Part shown: one piece after another, positions 33,296 through 41,428 of the stretch | Numbering within the stretch: the first letter of the stretch is position 1 | Layout: each line of letters starts with the position of its first letter | From: Mycolicibacterium helvum | GTDB taxonomy: Bacteria > Actinomycetota > Actinomycetes > Mycobacteriales > Mycobacteriaceae | DNA length: 64,000 nucleotides | NCBI RefSeq assembly: GCF_010731895.1 | Contig: NZ_AP022596.1 | Location: 868,001 to 932,000 of the forward strand | Reading direction: 5' to 3' | Translations under genes and position numbers: made by a program | Notes under the pieces: generated by a model | Told to the model about the DNA's origin: nothing | Databases searched by the model: none | What the model saw: only the letters and a program-made list of their open reading frames with translations

Positions 33296-34237
33296 ATGCA
33301 GCCCGACCCCGAACTCCTCCGGCGACTCGACCCCGCGCTGCACGGGTTCGCCGCAGCACGCAGCGATCTGTCGCTGGGTGGTCTTGCCGCCGTTCGGGAT
33401 TCGCTCAACCAACGCCGGCACGAGGCGGTCGGCCAGATCGATACCACCGGGGTCGAGATCACCGACGCCCGCGTTCCGTGTGACGGCACGGCGGCGGTTC
33501 CGGTCCGGATCTACCGCGGCGCCCCGGCACCGTCGCCGGCCGTGATCTATTGTCACGCCGGTGCATTCGTAATGGGCAACCTCGACACCGACCACCGCCA
33601 GTGCGTCGAACTGGCCCGCCAAAGTGCCTGCACGGTCATTTCCGTCGACTATCGACTGGCCCCCGAACACCCCTACCCGGCTGCGCTCGAGGACACCGCC
33701 GCGGTACTGGCATGGGCCTGGGCGACAGCCCAGGAGCTCGGACTGGACCGCGACCGGCTGGCACTGGCCGGCAACAGCGCCGGAGCCGCGCTGGCCGCCG
33801 GGCTCGCCCAGCGGGCAACGGCCGAGACGTCGCCGCCGATCGTCGGCCTGTTGCTGCACCAACCCGTGCTCGACGACCGCCGCAGCGCGTCAAAAGCGGA
33901 GTTCGACTCCACCCCCGGCTTCGACGGGGTCGCCGCCGGACTGATGTGGCGGCACTATCTCGGCCAGACTGCCCCCAGCGCTGCCGCGGTACCCGGCCGC
34001 GGCCACCAAATGATCGGCGCCGCAAGCACCTTCATCACCTGCTCAGAGCTGGATCCGCTGCGTGACGAGGCACTGGAGTACGCCCGCCAGTTGTTGCAGG
34101 CCGGCGTTCGCACCGACCTGCACATCTTCGGCGGAACCTGTCACGGCTTCGACTCGCTGTGTCCCGACTGGAAGGTCAGCACGGCACTGCTGACAATGCA
34201 GGCGCAGGCGCTGCGGCGCTTCTTCGGCGAATCTTGA
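33296..34237 (+). CDS. Alpha/beta hydrolase, HSL (lipase/esterase GDXG) family
   Basis: 313-residue esterase. The oxyanion-hole motif is CHAGAF (86-91) where the family normally has HGGG(A/F/W), so the second Gly is Ala. The nucleophile is S161 in AGNSAGAA. The Asp is probably in ELDPLRDEA near 253 and the His in GTCHGFDS near 283. It would hydrolyse an ester or lactone, fitting the monooxygenase 4 nt upstream. ATG start follows GGCGGATAGCACC, a weak ribosome site consistent with coupling. It ends just before a second copy of the bipartite promoter motif. Confidence 0.88.
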   Translation: MQPDPELLRRLDPALHGFAAARSDLSLGGLAAVRDSLNQRRHEAVGQIDTTGVEITDARVPCDGTAAVPVRIYRGAPAPSPAVIYCHAGAFVMGNLDTDHRQCVELARQSACTVISVDYRLAPEHPYPAALEDTAAVLAWAWATAQELGLDRDRLALAGNSAGAALAAGLAQRATAETSPPIVGLLLHQPVLDDRRSASKAEFDSTPGFDGVAAGLMWRHYLGQTAPSAAAVPGRGHQMIGAASTFITCSELDPLRDEALEYARQLLQAGVRTDLHIFGGTCHGFDSLCPDWKVSTALLTMQAQALRRFFGES

Positions 34238-34239
34238 GC

Positions 34240-34268
34240 TTTACAGATTCTCGTGAAACTGTCACGCT
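34240..34268 (+). promoter_or_regulatory. Bipartite motif TTTACA-N14-TGTCACGCT, copy 2
   Basis: TTTACA (34240-34245) and TGTCACGCT (34260-34268) repeat the arrangement at 29300-29328. CACGCT (34263-34268) ends 7 nt before the GTG start at 34276, so as a promoter it would give a leaderless mRNA. Confidence 0.5.
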
Positions 34269-34275
34269 GTGTCTC

Positions 34276-34842
34276 GTGCAGGATATCGACGAACGAGACC
34301 GGCAGCGCGAGCTCGCCCGGTCACGGCAACGCACCCCCAGGCACGCCCGCTACCAGCTCGACGTCGTCGGCGCCCATGTCGCCGACATCGTGGACTCGGC
34401 GGGCGGCTGGCTCTTCGACCGGGTGATGGCGGGCTGGGATGTACGGGTCGCAGTCGCCGATCCGGGCGACCTGGCCGCACTGCAGATCCTCGGTGTTCAG
34501 ACGGTCGGGCTGGGAACGGTGTTCGGCGCCGGCGCGAACGCCCCGACCGCGCTGGCGGTGGCCGCCGCGGTGTGCGGCACCGACGATCGGGTGCGCGATG
34601 CGTTGGCGGCGTCGGTGCGCTCGGCGCGAACGGAAGTCACCATGTGGGGTGATGTGTGGGTCCCCAGCATGGGGCGTCCCGGCGACGAGGTCCGTCACGA
34701 ATTGAGCGCAGCCGCACGCATGTTCAAGGCTCAGGCGGCGTTCGCCGCGGGGCTGGAGCCGACGACCGCAGCCTTCGAGGTATTCCGGAGCTACGGCCAG
34801 TTGATTGGGGCCGATTACCCCGACCTACTGCCAATGGGCTGA
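34276..34842 (+). CDS. Conserved-looking hypothetical protein
   Basis: 188-residue soluble protein that I do not recognise. The N-terminus is charged (QDIDERDRQRELARSRQRTPRHARYQLD); the rest alternates Ala-rich helices with VDSAGGWLFDRVMAGWDVRVAVADPGDLAALQILG. There are no membrane segments, signal peptide or metal motifs. GTG 34276 was chosen because it follows the promoter motif by 7 nt; the frame is open upstream to 34159 inside the hydrolase gene. Codon use and GC at third positions are like the neighbours, so it is very probably a real gene. The shared motif suggests control with the MDR-BVMO cluster. Confidence 0.65.
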   Translation: MQDIDERDRQRELARSRQRTPRHARYQLDVVGAHVADIVDSAGGWLFDRVMAGWDVRVAVADPGDLAALQILGVQTVGLGTVFGAGANAPTALAVAAAVCGTDDRVRDALAASVRSARTEVTMWGDVWVPSMGRPGDEVRHELSAAARMFKAQAAFAAGLEPTTAAFEVFRSYGQLIGADYPDLLPMG

Positions 34843-34851
34843 CGCCCGCTG

Positions 34852-35685
34852 CTACTTGTCGACGAAGATGTCGATGATCGGATTGTCGCCGCCGCCGTAA
34901 TGGGACAGGTCCTCGATACCGGCCGCCCGCAAGACGTCAGAGTCGATCAGGCAGGAGCCGTTGACCTGCGCGCCCGGCGAGGTGAGGATCTCGACCGCCG
35001 CGTCGGCCATGATCTCCGGGCTGCGCGAAGACGCCATGGCCTCTTCGAAGTCCGGGGAGTTGGCCACCGCCGAGGTCGCGATGTAGGTCTCGGGCCACAG
35101 GCAGCTGAAACCGATTCCGGTGTCGGCATATTCGGCCGCCCACCCCAACGACAGCAGTGTCATCCCGTACTTCGACAGCGTGTAGGCCGGGTGGGCACCC
35201 AGCCAGTACGGATTCAGGTTCAGCGGCGGCGCGATGGTGACCACGTGGCCGTTGGGCGATGTGCGCAGATGCGGCAGGCAGGCTTTGGTCAGCAGGAACG
35301 TGCCGCGAATGTTGATCTGCTGCATGAGATCGAACTTCTTGGCCGACAACGTTTCGGTCGGGTCGGTGGCGATGGCGCTCGCATTGTTGATGCAGATGTC
35401 CACCCCGCCGAAATTCTGCACGGCGGCGTCGACCGCGCGGGCGACATCCTCCTCGCTGCGCACGTCGCCGACCACCGCGACGGCCTTACCGCCGGCCGCT
35501 TCGATCTCGGCGGCAGCGGTGTAGACCGTGCCGGGCAGCTTCGGGTGCGGCTCGGCGGTCTTGGCCAGCAGCACGACATTGGCGCCGTGCCGGGCCGCAC
35601 CGAGCGCGATGGCCAGACCGATTCCCCGGCTGCCGCCGGATACGACCAGGGTGCGGTCGACGAGCGAACACGTCTCGGCCATCAT
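34852..35685 (-). CDS. Short-chain dehydrogenase, HSDL2-like
   Basis: 277-residue SDR of the hydroxysteroid-dehydrogenase-like 2 type. It has SGGSRGIGLAIALGAARHGANVVLLAKTAEPHPKLPGT at the N-terminus (the KTAEPHPKLPGT segment is typical of HSDL2), then NNASAIA near residue 100, YTLSK near 170 and the later WPETYIATSAV in place of the usual PG motif. It likely acts on an acyl or isoprenoid-type alcohol or ketone. It converges on the hypothetical gene at 34276, with 9 nt between stops. RBS CGAGGAGAAT precedes the ATG; the first two codons are both ATG. Confidence 0.86.
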   Translation of the reverse strand: MMAETCSLVDRTLVVSGGSRGIGLAIALGAARHGANVVLLAKTAEPHPKLPGTVYTAAAEIEAAGGKAVAVVGDVRSEEDVARAVDAAVQNFGGVDICINNASAIATDPTETLSAKKFDLMQQINIRGTFLLTKACLPHLRTSPNGHVVTIAPPLNLNPYWLGAHPAYTLSKYGMTLLSLGWAAEYADTGIGFSCLWPETYIATSAVANSPDFEEAMASSRSPEIMADAAVEILTSPGAQVNGSCLIDSDVLRAAGIEDLSHYGGGDNPIIDIFVDK

Positions 35686-35703
35686 TCTCCTCGTTGAAAA
35701 CTA

Positions 35704-35716
35704 CATTCTCATTCTC
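35704..35716 (-). promoter_or_regulatory. Tandem GAGAAT repeat before the HSDL2-like gene
   Basis: On the minus strand the 105-bp gap upstream of the SDR start contains GAGAATGAGAATG, with TATTAT shortly upstream of it (a plausible -10). It may be the gene's own promoter and operator region, since the gap to the exporter gene is large for a simple operon. Confidence 0.25.
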
Positions 35717-35790
35717 AGCGAGCATAATACTCATGCAGGAAGAACGGTTGTCGGGATCGGTGGCATCGGGCGGGGTAACGAGGAAGCTTT

Positions 35791-37686
35791 TCAGTCACCC
35801 GGCCGTGAATGGCGACCGTAAGTCTCGACGTCGGCGCGCTCGTCGCGATGGTGGCGGGCCGGCTGCGGCTGACTCGGGTCGATGAGGCGATGCCGGGACC
35901 GTGGCGCGGGCTCTGGTGCCACGATCTCCAGAGGCCGGTGGTGCGATTCACCATCGACAGGGAAACCGTTGTGCGCGAATCCAATCGGCTCAACGGGCAG
36001 CTCGGCCCGTGGTTCGGGCTCGTCGAGCGGATGCTGCCACACAATCACTTCGGTCGCGTCATCGACCGGTTCGGGCACGGACACCGGCCGGTGGGTCGAA
36101 TCCACCTCATACTCCACGTAGTCGTCGTCGTCATAGTCGTCGTCATAGACCGGGATTTCGTCGGTGATGTCGTCGTCCATCGCCGGGCGCGGGGACCCCA
36201 GCCCACCGAGCACGAACAGCGCCGCGACGATGCCGAACAGTGCGACGAACGCGGGCAGCAGCATCGACTGCGCCAGAGCCGCCGAGAACGGCTCGTGCAA
36301 GAACGTCGGAAGCTTCAGCACGGCCATTTCACTGGCCGACGCGTCAGTTGGCGCGGCCGGCATCTCGTCGCTGATCCGGGAGGCCATGAACGCGGCGATC
36401 CCGGCGCTGCCCAGCACCGAACCGACTTGTCGGGTCGCGTTGTAGACGCCGGCGCCGGCGCCGGCCAGATGCGGCGGCAGGTTGCGGGTGGCAGTGGTGG
36501 CCAGCGGCGCCCAGATGAACGCCATGCCGACGCCCATCGCGATCAGCGGCAGCACCAGCCGCCAGATCGGCGTCGTCGGCGTCATGTCGATCGACAGCCA
36601 GGTCAGGGCAATCGCGACCACCGAGAAGCCGAACCCGAGGATCGGCCGGGGATGGGCCCGGTCGACCAGTTGACCCACGAACGGGGCCAGCACCCCGCTG
36701 AAGATGGCCATCGGCGCGATCAGCAGCGCCGAGCGCGTCGGCGACAGGCCACACACCACCTGGGCGTAGAAGAAGATCGGCAGCATCATCGCGGTGACGA
36801 CGAAGCCGATCACTGCCACACCGAGGTTGGACAGGGTGAAGTCCCGATCGGCGAACATCTGCAACGGCACCAGCGGCTCGCGGCGGTTGATCGACTGCCA
36901 GTACACGAACGCGGTGAAGAACCCGACGCCCGCGACGATGACCGCCCAGATCCAGGCCTGCCAGTGGTGGCTCTGGCCCTCCTGCAGACCGAACACGACC
37001 AGGAACATGCCGACGCCGGAGAGCACCACACCCAGGACATCGAAGCGGTGCCTGCTGGTCGGCATCGTCGGGATCAGCCAGACCGCCAGCGCCAAGCCGA
37101 TCACACCGACCGGAACGTTGACGAAGAAGATCCACTCCCAGCCCAGCCGCCCGACCAGCACTCCGCCGGCCAGCGGGCCGATCAGGGTGGCCACTCCCGC
37201 GGTCGCACCCCACATGCTCATCGCCACGCCGCGGCGCTCGGGCGGAAAGATGCGGGTGATCGTTGACAGGGTCTGCGGGGTCAGCAGGGCGGCGCCGATT
37301 CCCTGCGCGACGCGGGCGGCGATCAGCATGTCGATAGAGCCGGCCAGACCGCACCACAGCGAGGACGCGGTGAAGATGGCCAGGCCGATGATGTAGAGAT
37401 TTTTCGGGCCGAAGCGATCCCCGAGGCGCCCGGCCAGCAGCAGCGGCACGGCGTAGGCCAGCAGGTAGGCGCTGGTCACCCAGATGACAGTGTCGTAGCT
37501 GGTGATCTCCAGCCCGTCCATGATGCTGGGGTTGGCGACCGCGACGATCGTCGAGTCGACCAGGATCATGAAGAATCCGACGAGCATGGCCCACAGCGCA
37601 GGCCACGGATTCGCGGGCGCGCTGGGCTGGTCCGGCTCGGGGTCCAAGTCCACGTCCGGCGCCGAGCCGGCCATGTGCCTGGTCAT
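35791..37686 (-). CDS. MFS drug exporter, DHA2 (14-TMS) family with acidic tail
   Basis: 631-residue inner-membrane proton antiporter of the EmrB/QacA family. The first helices carry [17 protein letters not shown] (motif D1) near residue 42 and [17 protein letters not shown] near 85 (motif A). Helix 5 carries the antiporter motif [25 protein letters not shown] near 170. Fourteen hydrophobic segments are followed by a long soluble C-terminal tail of about 130 residues, very acidic at first ([13 protein letters not shown]). It matches Rv1250. The start may be Met1 (GTGAGGT-type site) or Met5. The 271-bp divergent region upstream (37687-37957) has no gene and only a short GCCGGA/TCCGGC inverted repeat. 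Confidence 0.9.
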   Translation of the reverse strand: MTRHMAGSAPDVDLDPEPDQPSAPANPWPALWAMLVGFFMILVDSTIVAVANPSIMDGLEITSYDTVIWVTSAYLLAYAVPLLLAGRLGDRFGPKNLYIIGLAIFTASSLWCGLAGSIDMLIAARVAQGIGAALLTPQTLSTITRIFPPERRGVAMSMWGATAGVATLIGPLAGGVLVGRLGWEWIFFVNVPVGVIGLALAVWLIPTMPTSRHRFDVLGVVLSGVGMFLVVFGLQEGQSHHWQAWIWAVIVAGVGFFTAFVYWQSINRREPLVPLQMFADRDFTLSNLGVAVIGFVVTAMMLPIFFYAQVVCGLSPTRSALLIAPMAIFSGVLAPFVGQLVDRAHPRPILGFGFSVVAIALTWLSIDMTPTTPIWRLVLPLIAMGVGMAFIWAPLATTATRNLPPHLAGAGAGVYNATRQVGSVLGSAGIAAFMASRISDEMPAAPTDASASEMAVLKLPTFLHEPFSAALAQSMLLPAFVALFGIVAALFVLGGLGSPRPAMDDDITDEIPVYDDDYDDDDYVEYEVDSTHRPVSVPEPVDDATEVIVWQHPLDEPEPRAELPVEPIGFAHNGFPVDGESHHRPLEIVAPEPAPRSRHRLIDPSQPQPARHHRDERADVETYGRHSRPGD

Positions 37687-37957
37687 ATCCGTACCTCACT
37701 TCGGCTTGCTGCAACGGTGTCGGCGCGCGCTGTCGAACCGTTGTCGGGCCCCCGCACCTCATCGGTTAGCAGCAACACCATGTGCGTAACGCTGCCGGAT
37801 GTGATTGTGCTTCCGGCTGCCGTCACGCGCCGGATCGAGCCTATCGGCCCGCCGAGCGGGTGCCCGGTGGCGGCCCCGGCCAGACGCGACGACTCCGGCG
37901 TACGTTGAGGCAGACAGCCATCACGATCCTGGACCGATTTCCAGCGCAGGAGAAGCC

Positions 37958-39064
37958 ATGCATTCCGACCGCTTTCGGCCATTAGTGGACTCGAAGGGTC
38001 CGTTCGTCTCGATCTACTTCGACGACTCCCATGACACCCAGGACGCCTCGGCGCAGCTCGACGCCAGGCTCCGCGATGTACGCAAGCACCTCGAGGAGCA
38101 GTCCGTCGACGCGGCGGTGATCGAGGCCATCGACGGCGCCGTGCGCGGCGCCCATCCGCCCGTGGGCCGCAGCGGCCGGGCGGTCGTCGTCGCGGGCACC
38201 GACATCGTCCTCGATGAGCACCTCATCAGGCCGCCCACCACCACGGTCATTCGGGTCTCCGAGCTGCCCTATCTGGTTCCGATCGTCGAACATGGCCTGC
38301 TGCACGCCGCCTACCTGTTGGTCGTCGTCGACCGCACCGGCGCCGACGTCACCCTGCACCGCGCCGGCCTGGTCAGCACCCAAACCGTCGAGGGCGAGGG
38401 CTACCCGGTGCACAAGGCCAAGTCGGCCGAGCACGAATTCGGCGGGGCGCAACCGCGGGTCGACGAAGCCATCCGCAAGAACATCCGCGAGGTCGCCGAC
38501 CGCGTCACCCAGCTGGCCGACGAATCCGCGGCGGCGCTGGTGTTCATCGAGGGCGAGGTCAATGCGCGCACCGAGCTGGCGTCGGCGCTGCCCGAGCGGG
38601 TCGCCGAGAAGGCCGTTGAGCTGCAGGGCGGTGGACGTGCCGCCGGAACCGACCAGTCCGAGGTCCACCACGAGATCGGTCAGGAGTTCCTCAAGCGCCG
38701 GCTGACCACGATCGATGACGCTGCCCAGCGTTTCGCCGCCGGTCGCGGCACCGGGCTGGCTGTCGAGGGCCTGGCCGATGTGACGGCCGCGCTGCGGGAC
38801 GGTGCGGTGGACACGCTGATCATCGGCGACATCGGGGATGCCACCGTCGTAGCCGGCTCCGATCTGGCCATGATCGCTGCCGATGCCGACACCCTGTCCG
38901 ACCTCGGCGGTGCGCCCGAGCGCACCCTGCGCGCCGACGAAGCGCTCCCCCTGCTCGCGGTTGCCACCGGCGCCGCCCTGGTGCGCACCGACGAGCGGTT
39001 GAGTCCGGCCGACGGCATCGGTGCGGTGCTGCGGTATGCGGAGAACAGCTCAGCGAGCAGCTAA
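37958..39064 (+). CDS. Rv2629/Balon-type ribosome-associated protein (baeRF2 family)
   Basis: 368-residue protein of the bacterial eRF1-like baeRF family, resembling M. tuberculosis Rv2629. Seen: FVSIYFDDSHDTQDA at the N-terminus, GRAVVVAGTDIVLDEHL near residue 75, YLLVVVDRTGADVTLHRAG near 125 with EFGGAQPRVDEAIRKN after it, a central VFIEGEVNARTELASALPE, and C-terminal DGAVDTLIIGDIGDATVVAG. Rv2629 homologues are related to Balon, which binds idle ribosomes in the A site during hibernation. ATG 37958 has AGGAG 5-10 nt upstream; the frame is open further up but without support. It overlaps the convergent exporter gene by 4 bp. A ribosome role is inferred from the family. Confidence 0.78.
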   Translation: MHSDRFRPLVDSKGPFVSIYFDDSHDTQDASAQLDARLRDVRKHLEEQSVDAAVIEAIDGAVRGAHPPVGRSGRAVVVAGTDIVLDEHLIRPPTTTVIRVSELPYLVPIVEHGLLHAAYLLVVVDRTGADVTLHRAGLVSTQTVEGEGYPVHKAKSAEHEFGGAQPRVDEAIRKNIREVADRVTQLADESAAALVFIEGEVNARTELASALPERVAEKAVELQGGGRAAGTDQSEVHHEIGQEFLKRRLTTIDDAAQRFAAGRGTGLAVEGLADVTAALRDGAVDTLIIGDIGDATVVAGSDLAMIAADADTLSDLGGAPERTLRADEALPLLAVATGAALVRTDERLSPADGIGAVLRYAENSSASS

Positions 39065-40317
39065 GCAGCCTCGGGGACGGCTTCGTCGCCAGCGCCGACC
39101 GCCAGCAGCGCCAGCAGCGCGATGGCCACACCCGCGGTCATCACCACCGACAGTGCGATCTCGTCATTGCCCATCAGCCCCACCACGGGCGCGATCACCG
39201 CACCCACACTGAATTGCGCGGCGCCCAGCAGGGCGGCCGCGGTCCCGGAGGCTTCGTGGTGGCGGGAAAGCGCGACCGCGGGAGCGTTCGGGATGACGAA
39301 GCCCATCATCGACAGCACCGCCCAGGCCGGGACCAGGAAGCCGTACATCCCGCCGGTGTGGGTGACCGACAATGCGATGAACACCGCCCCAGCCGCAGTC
39401 GCCAGGGTCAATGCGCCCACCAGGATGCGCTGGGGCGAGAACCGGCGCAGCAGAACGACATTGAGCTGGGTAGCCGCGACGAACGCGATCGCGCCCGCGC
39501 CGAACACCAGCGCGAAGGTCTGCTGATCGAGCCCGTGACGGCCTTGCAGGACGAAGGCTGCACCGGCGATGTAGGCGAACAGCCCTGCCATCCCGAGCGC
39601 ACCCACCAGGACCAGGATCACGAAACGCAGATCCCTCAGCAGGGTCAGGTAGGTCGATCCGATCGAGCGCACCCGCAACGGACGCCGGTGAGCCGGTGTG
39701 AGGGTTTCCGGCAGCGCCAATGCGGCGACCAGGAGGAGGGCACCGGCCAGCACGATCAGCGCGGCGAACATCCAGTGCCAGGACGCCTTGAGTAGCACCG
39801 CCGCGCCCAGCGACGGCGCCACGATCGGGGCCACCCCGAGAACCAGCATCAGCCGCGACATCACCGTGGCCGCCTCGCTGTCGTCGAACAGGTCGCCGAC
39901 GACGGCTACCGCCACCACCATCGCGGCCGCGGCACCCATCCCCTGCAGCCCACGCGCCACACTGAGCACCTCGATGTTCGGGGCGAACAGGCAGAGCACC
40001 GAGGCCAGCATGTGCAGGACGATGCCGGCCATCAACGGGCGGCGCCGGCCCAGCGAGTCCGACAGCGGGCCGACGATGAGCTGCCCTAGCGCCAGACCCG
40101 CCAGCGTGCCGGTCAGCGTCAACTGGGCCACCGAGGAGGACACCCCGAGCTCATGGGCAATCTGCGGCAACGCGGGCAGATACATATCGATGGTCAGCGG
40201 CCCCAGCGCCACCATCGCACCCAGCACGACGATCATCCGCCGCTCGCTGGGAGCTGCCACCTCCGCGGACCCGGCCGGCGGGTTTTGGGTGGCAGCCACA
40301 GCCCGGGATGTTGCCAT
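39061..40317 (-). CDS. MFS multidrug exporter, Bcr/CflA (DHA1) family
   Basis: 418-residue, 12-helix proton antiporter of the Bcr/CflA type. Typical segments are LGPLTIDMYLPALPQIAHELGVSSSVAQLTLTG after helix 1, LGQLIVGPLSDSLGRRRPLMAGI (motif A) and RGLQGMGAAAAMVVAVAVVGDLF (helix 4). Such pumps expel chloramphenicol-like, bicyclomycin-like or sulfonamide compounds; the substrate here is unknown. ATG 40317 was chosen, 24 codons inside the longest frame, because it precedes a normal short cytoplasmic leader; no strong ribosome site is present. Second exporter within 3 kb, on the other side of the Rv2629-like gene. Confidence 0.88.
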   Translation of the reverse strand: MATSRAVAATQNPPAGSAEVAAPSERRMIVVLGAMVALGPLTIDMYLPALPQIAHELGVSSSVAQLTLTGTLAGLALGQLIVGPLSDSLGRRRPLMAGIVLHMLASVLCLFAPNIEVLSVARGLQGMGAAAAMVVAVAVVGDLFDDSEAATVMSRLMLVLGVAPIVAPSLGAAVLLKASWHWMFAALIVLAGALLLVAALALPETLTPAHRRPLRVRSIGSTYLTLLRDLRFVILVLVGALGMAGLFAYIAGAAFVLQGRHGLDQQTFALVFGAGAIAFVAATQLNVVLLRRFSPQRILVGALTLATAAGAVFIALSVTHTGGMYGFLVPAWAVLSMMGFVIPNAPAVALSRHHEASGTAAALLGAAQFSVGAVIAPVVGLMGNDEIALSVVMTAGVAIALLALLAVGAGDEAVPEAA

Positions 40318-40477
40318 GCACACCCACAGCGCGCGCCACTGGTTATTTGTTCCTCCTGCGGCTATTCGGCCCGTGGTGACCGGGATCACCGCAGGGCACC
40401 TTCAGGCGGCGCTCGTTCGTTAGCCTGGATGTCGGAGCCGGCCGGCGATAGTGAGCCGGATACCAGGAAGGCACCCC

Positions 40478-41218
40478 ATGAAGGTCCGTCGCGAGCAATT
40501 ACCGGCGCGGGTCGATGACGACGCGACCATGTCCGCGCGGGTGCTGTCCCAGGTTATCGAGCGCAGCACGCGGGTCCAGGCGCCAGCGGTCAAGGCCTAC
40601 GTCAGCCGGCTGCGCCGATCCAAGCCCGAAGCCACCCCCGCCGATATCGTCACCAAGCTGGAGAAGCGCTATCTGGCTGCGGTGATGGCCAGCGGTGCCG
40701 CCGTCGGTTCGGCCGCCGCGGTTCCCGGTATCGGCACTTTGGCCGCGTTGTCGGCGGTGGCCGGCGAGACGCTGGTGTTTCTGGAGGCCACCGCGGTCTT
40801 CGTACTGGCGATCGCTGAGGTACATGGCATTCCGCTCGAGCAGCGAGAGCGTCGCCGGGCGTTGGTGCTGGCGGTTCTGGTCGGCGACGAGAGCAAGGGC
40901 GCGATTGCCGACCTGCTGGGCCCGGGCCGCACCAGCGGCGCCTGGCTGGCCGAAAGTGCCGAGATGTTGCCGTTGCCGGCGTTGTCACAGCTCAACACGC
41001 GCCTGATGCGGTACTTCGTCAAGCGGTACACCCTCAAACGCTCGGTGATGGCGTTCGGCAAGATGCTGCCCGTCGGCATCGGAGCCGCGGTTGGCGGCGG
41101 CGGCAACCGAATGATGGGCAAAAAGATTGTGAACAATGCCCGCACAGCGTTTGGGCCCGCGCCCGCCCGGTGGCCGGTCAGCCTGCACCTGCTGCCGGCG
41201 ATCGAGCCCGGGCGATAG
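40478..41218 (+). CDS. Hypothetical protein, Rv1249c homologue
   Basis: 246 residues. The N-terminal third is charged and helical (VERSTRVQAPAVKAYVSRLRRSKPEATPADIVTKLEKRY); a glycine/alanine-rich hydrophobic stretch follows (AAVMASGAAVGSAAAVPGIGTLAALSAVAGETLVFLEATAVFVLAIAEVHG, about 70-120), then a short hydrophobic GIGAAVGGGGNRMMGKK near 205. This resembles EcsC-type membrane-associated proteins. It matches Rv1249c, annotated as a possible membrane protein; no function is known to me. ATG 40478 follows AGGAAGG. It precedes kgd by 210 bp. Confidence 0.75.
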   Translation: MKVRREQLPARVDDDATMSARVLSQVIERSTRVQAPAVKAYVSRLRRSKPEATPADIVTKLEKRYLAAVMASGAAVGSAAAVPGIGTLAALSAVAGETLVFLEATAVFVLAIAEVHGIPLEQRERRRALVLAVLVGDESKGAIADLLGPGRTSGAWLAESAEMLPLPALSQLNTRLMRYFVKRYTLKRSVMAFGKMLPVGIGAAVGGGGNRMMGKKIVNNARTAFGPAPARWPVSLHLLPAIEPGR

Positions 41219-41428
41219 CCGTTCGTCGACCTCTACCGACCGGTTGTCGCAGCATGAGACGTGCTTGCACATCTCTGCGGTAGTGCTAGTCGGGCATGGT
41301 GCTGACGTGCTTCGGGAAGACCGAAGAAGGGTTAGCCTTTTAGGCGGCGATGTGTCGGAGCAAAACAGTGGGGGCAAACCGTCCGCGTGCGGCTTGCCCA
41401 GACGAAGGAATCGAGGCGAGTAACTGCC

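Noticed and set aside
36120..36170. GTCGTCGTC-rich stretch near the start of the DHA2 gene's antisense frame
   Set aside because: It encodes the Asp-rich acidic tail of the exporter on the minus strand; a coding explanation is enough.
37687..37957. Possible DosR box before the Rv2629-like gene
   Set aside because: No sequence close to the 20-bp DosR palindrome was found.
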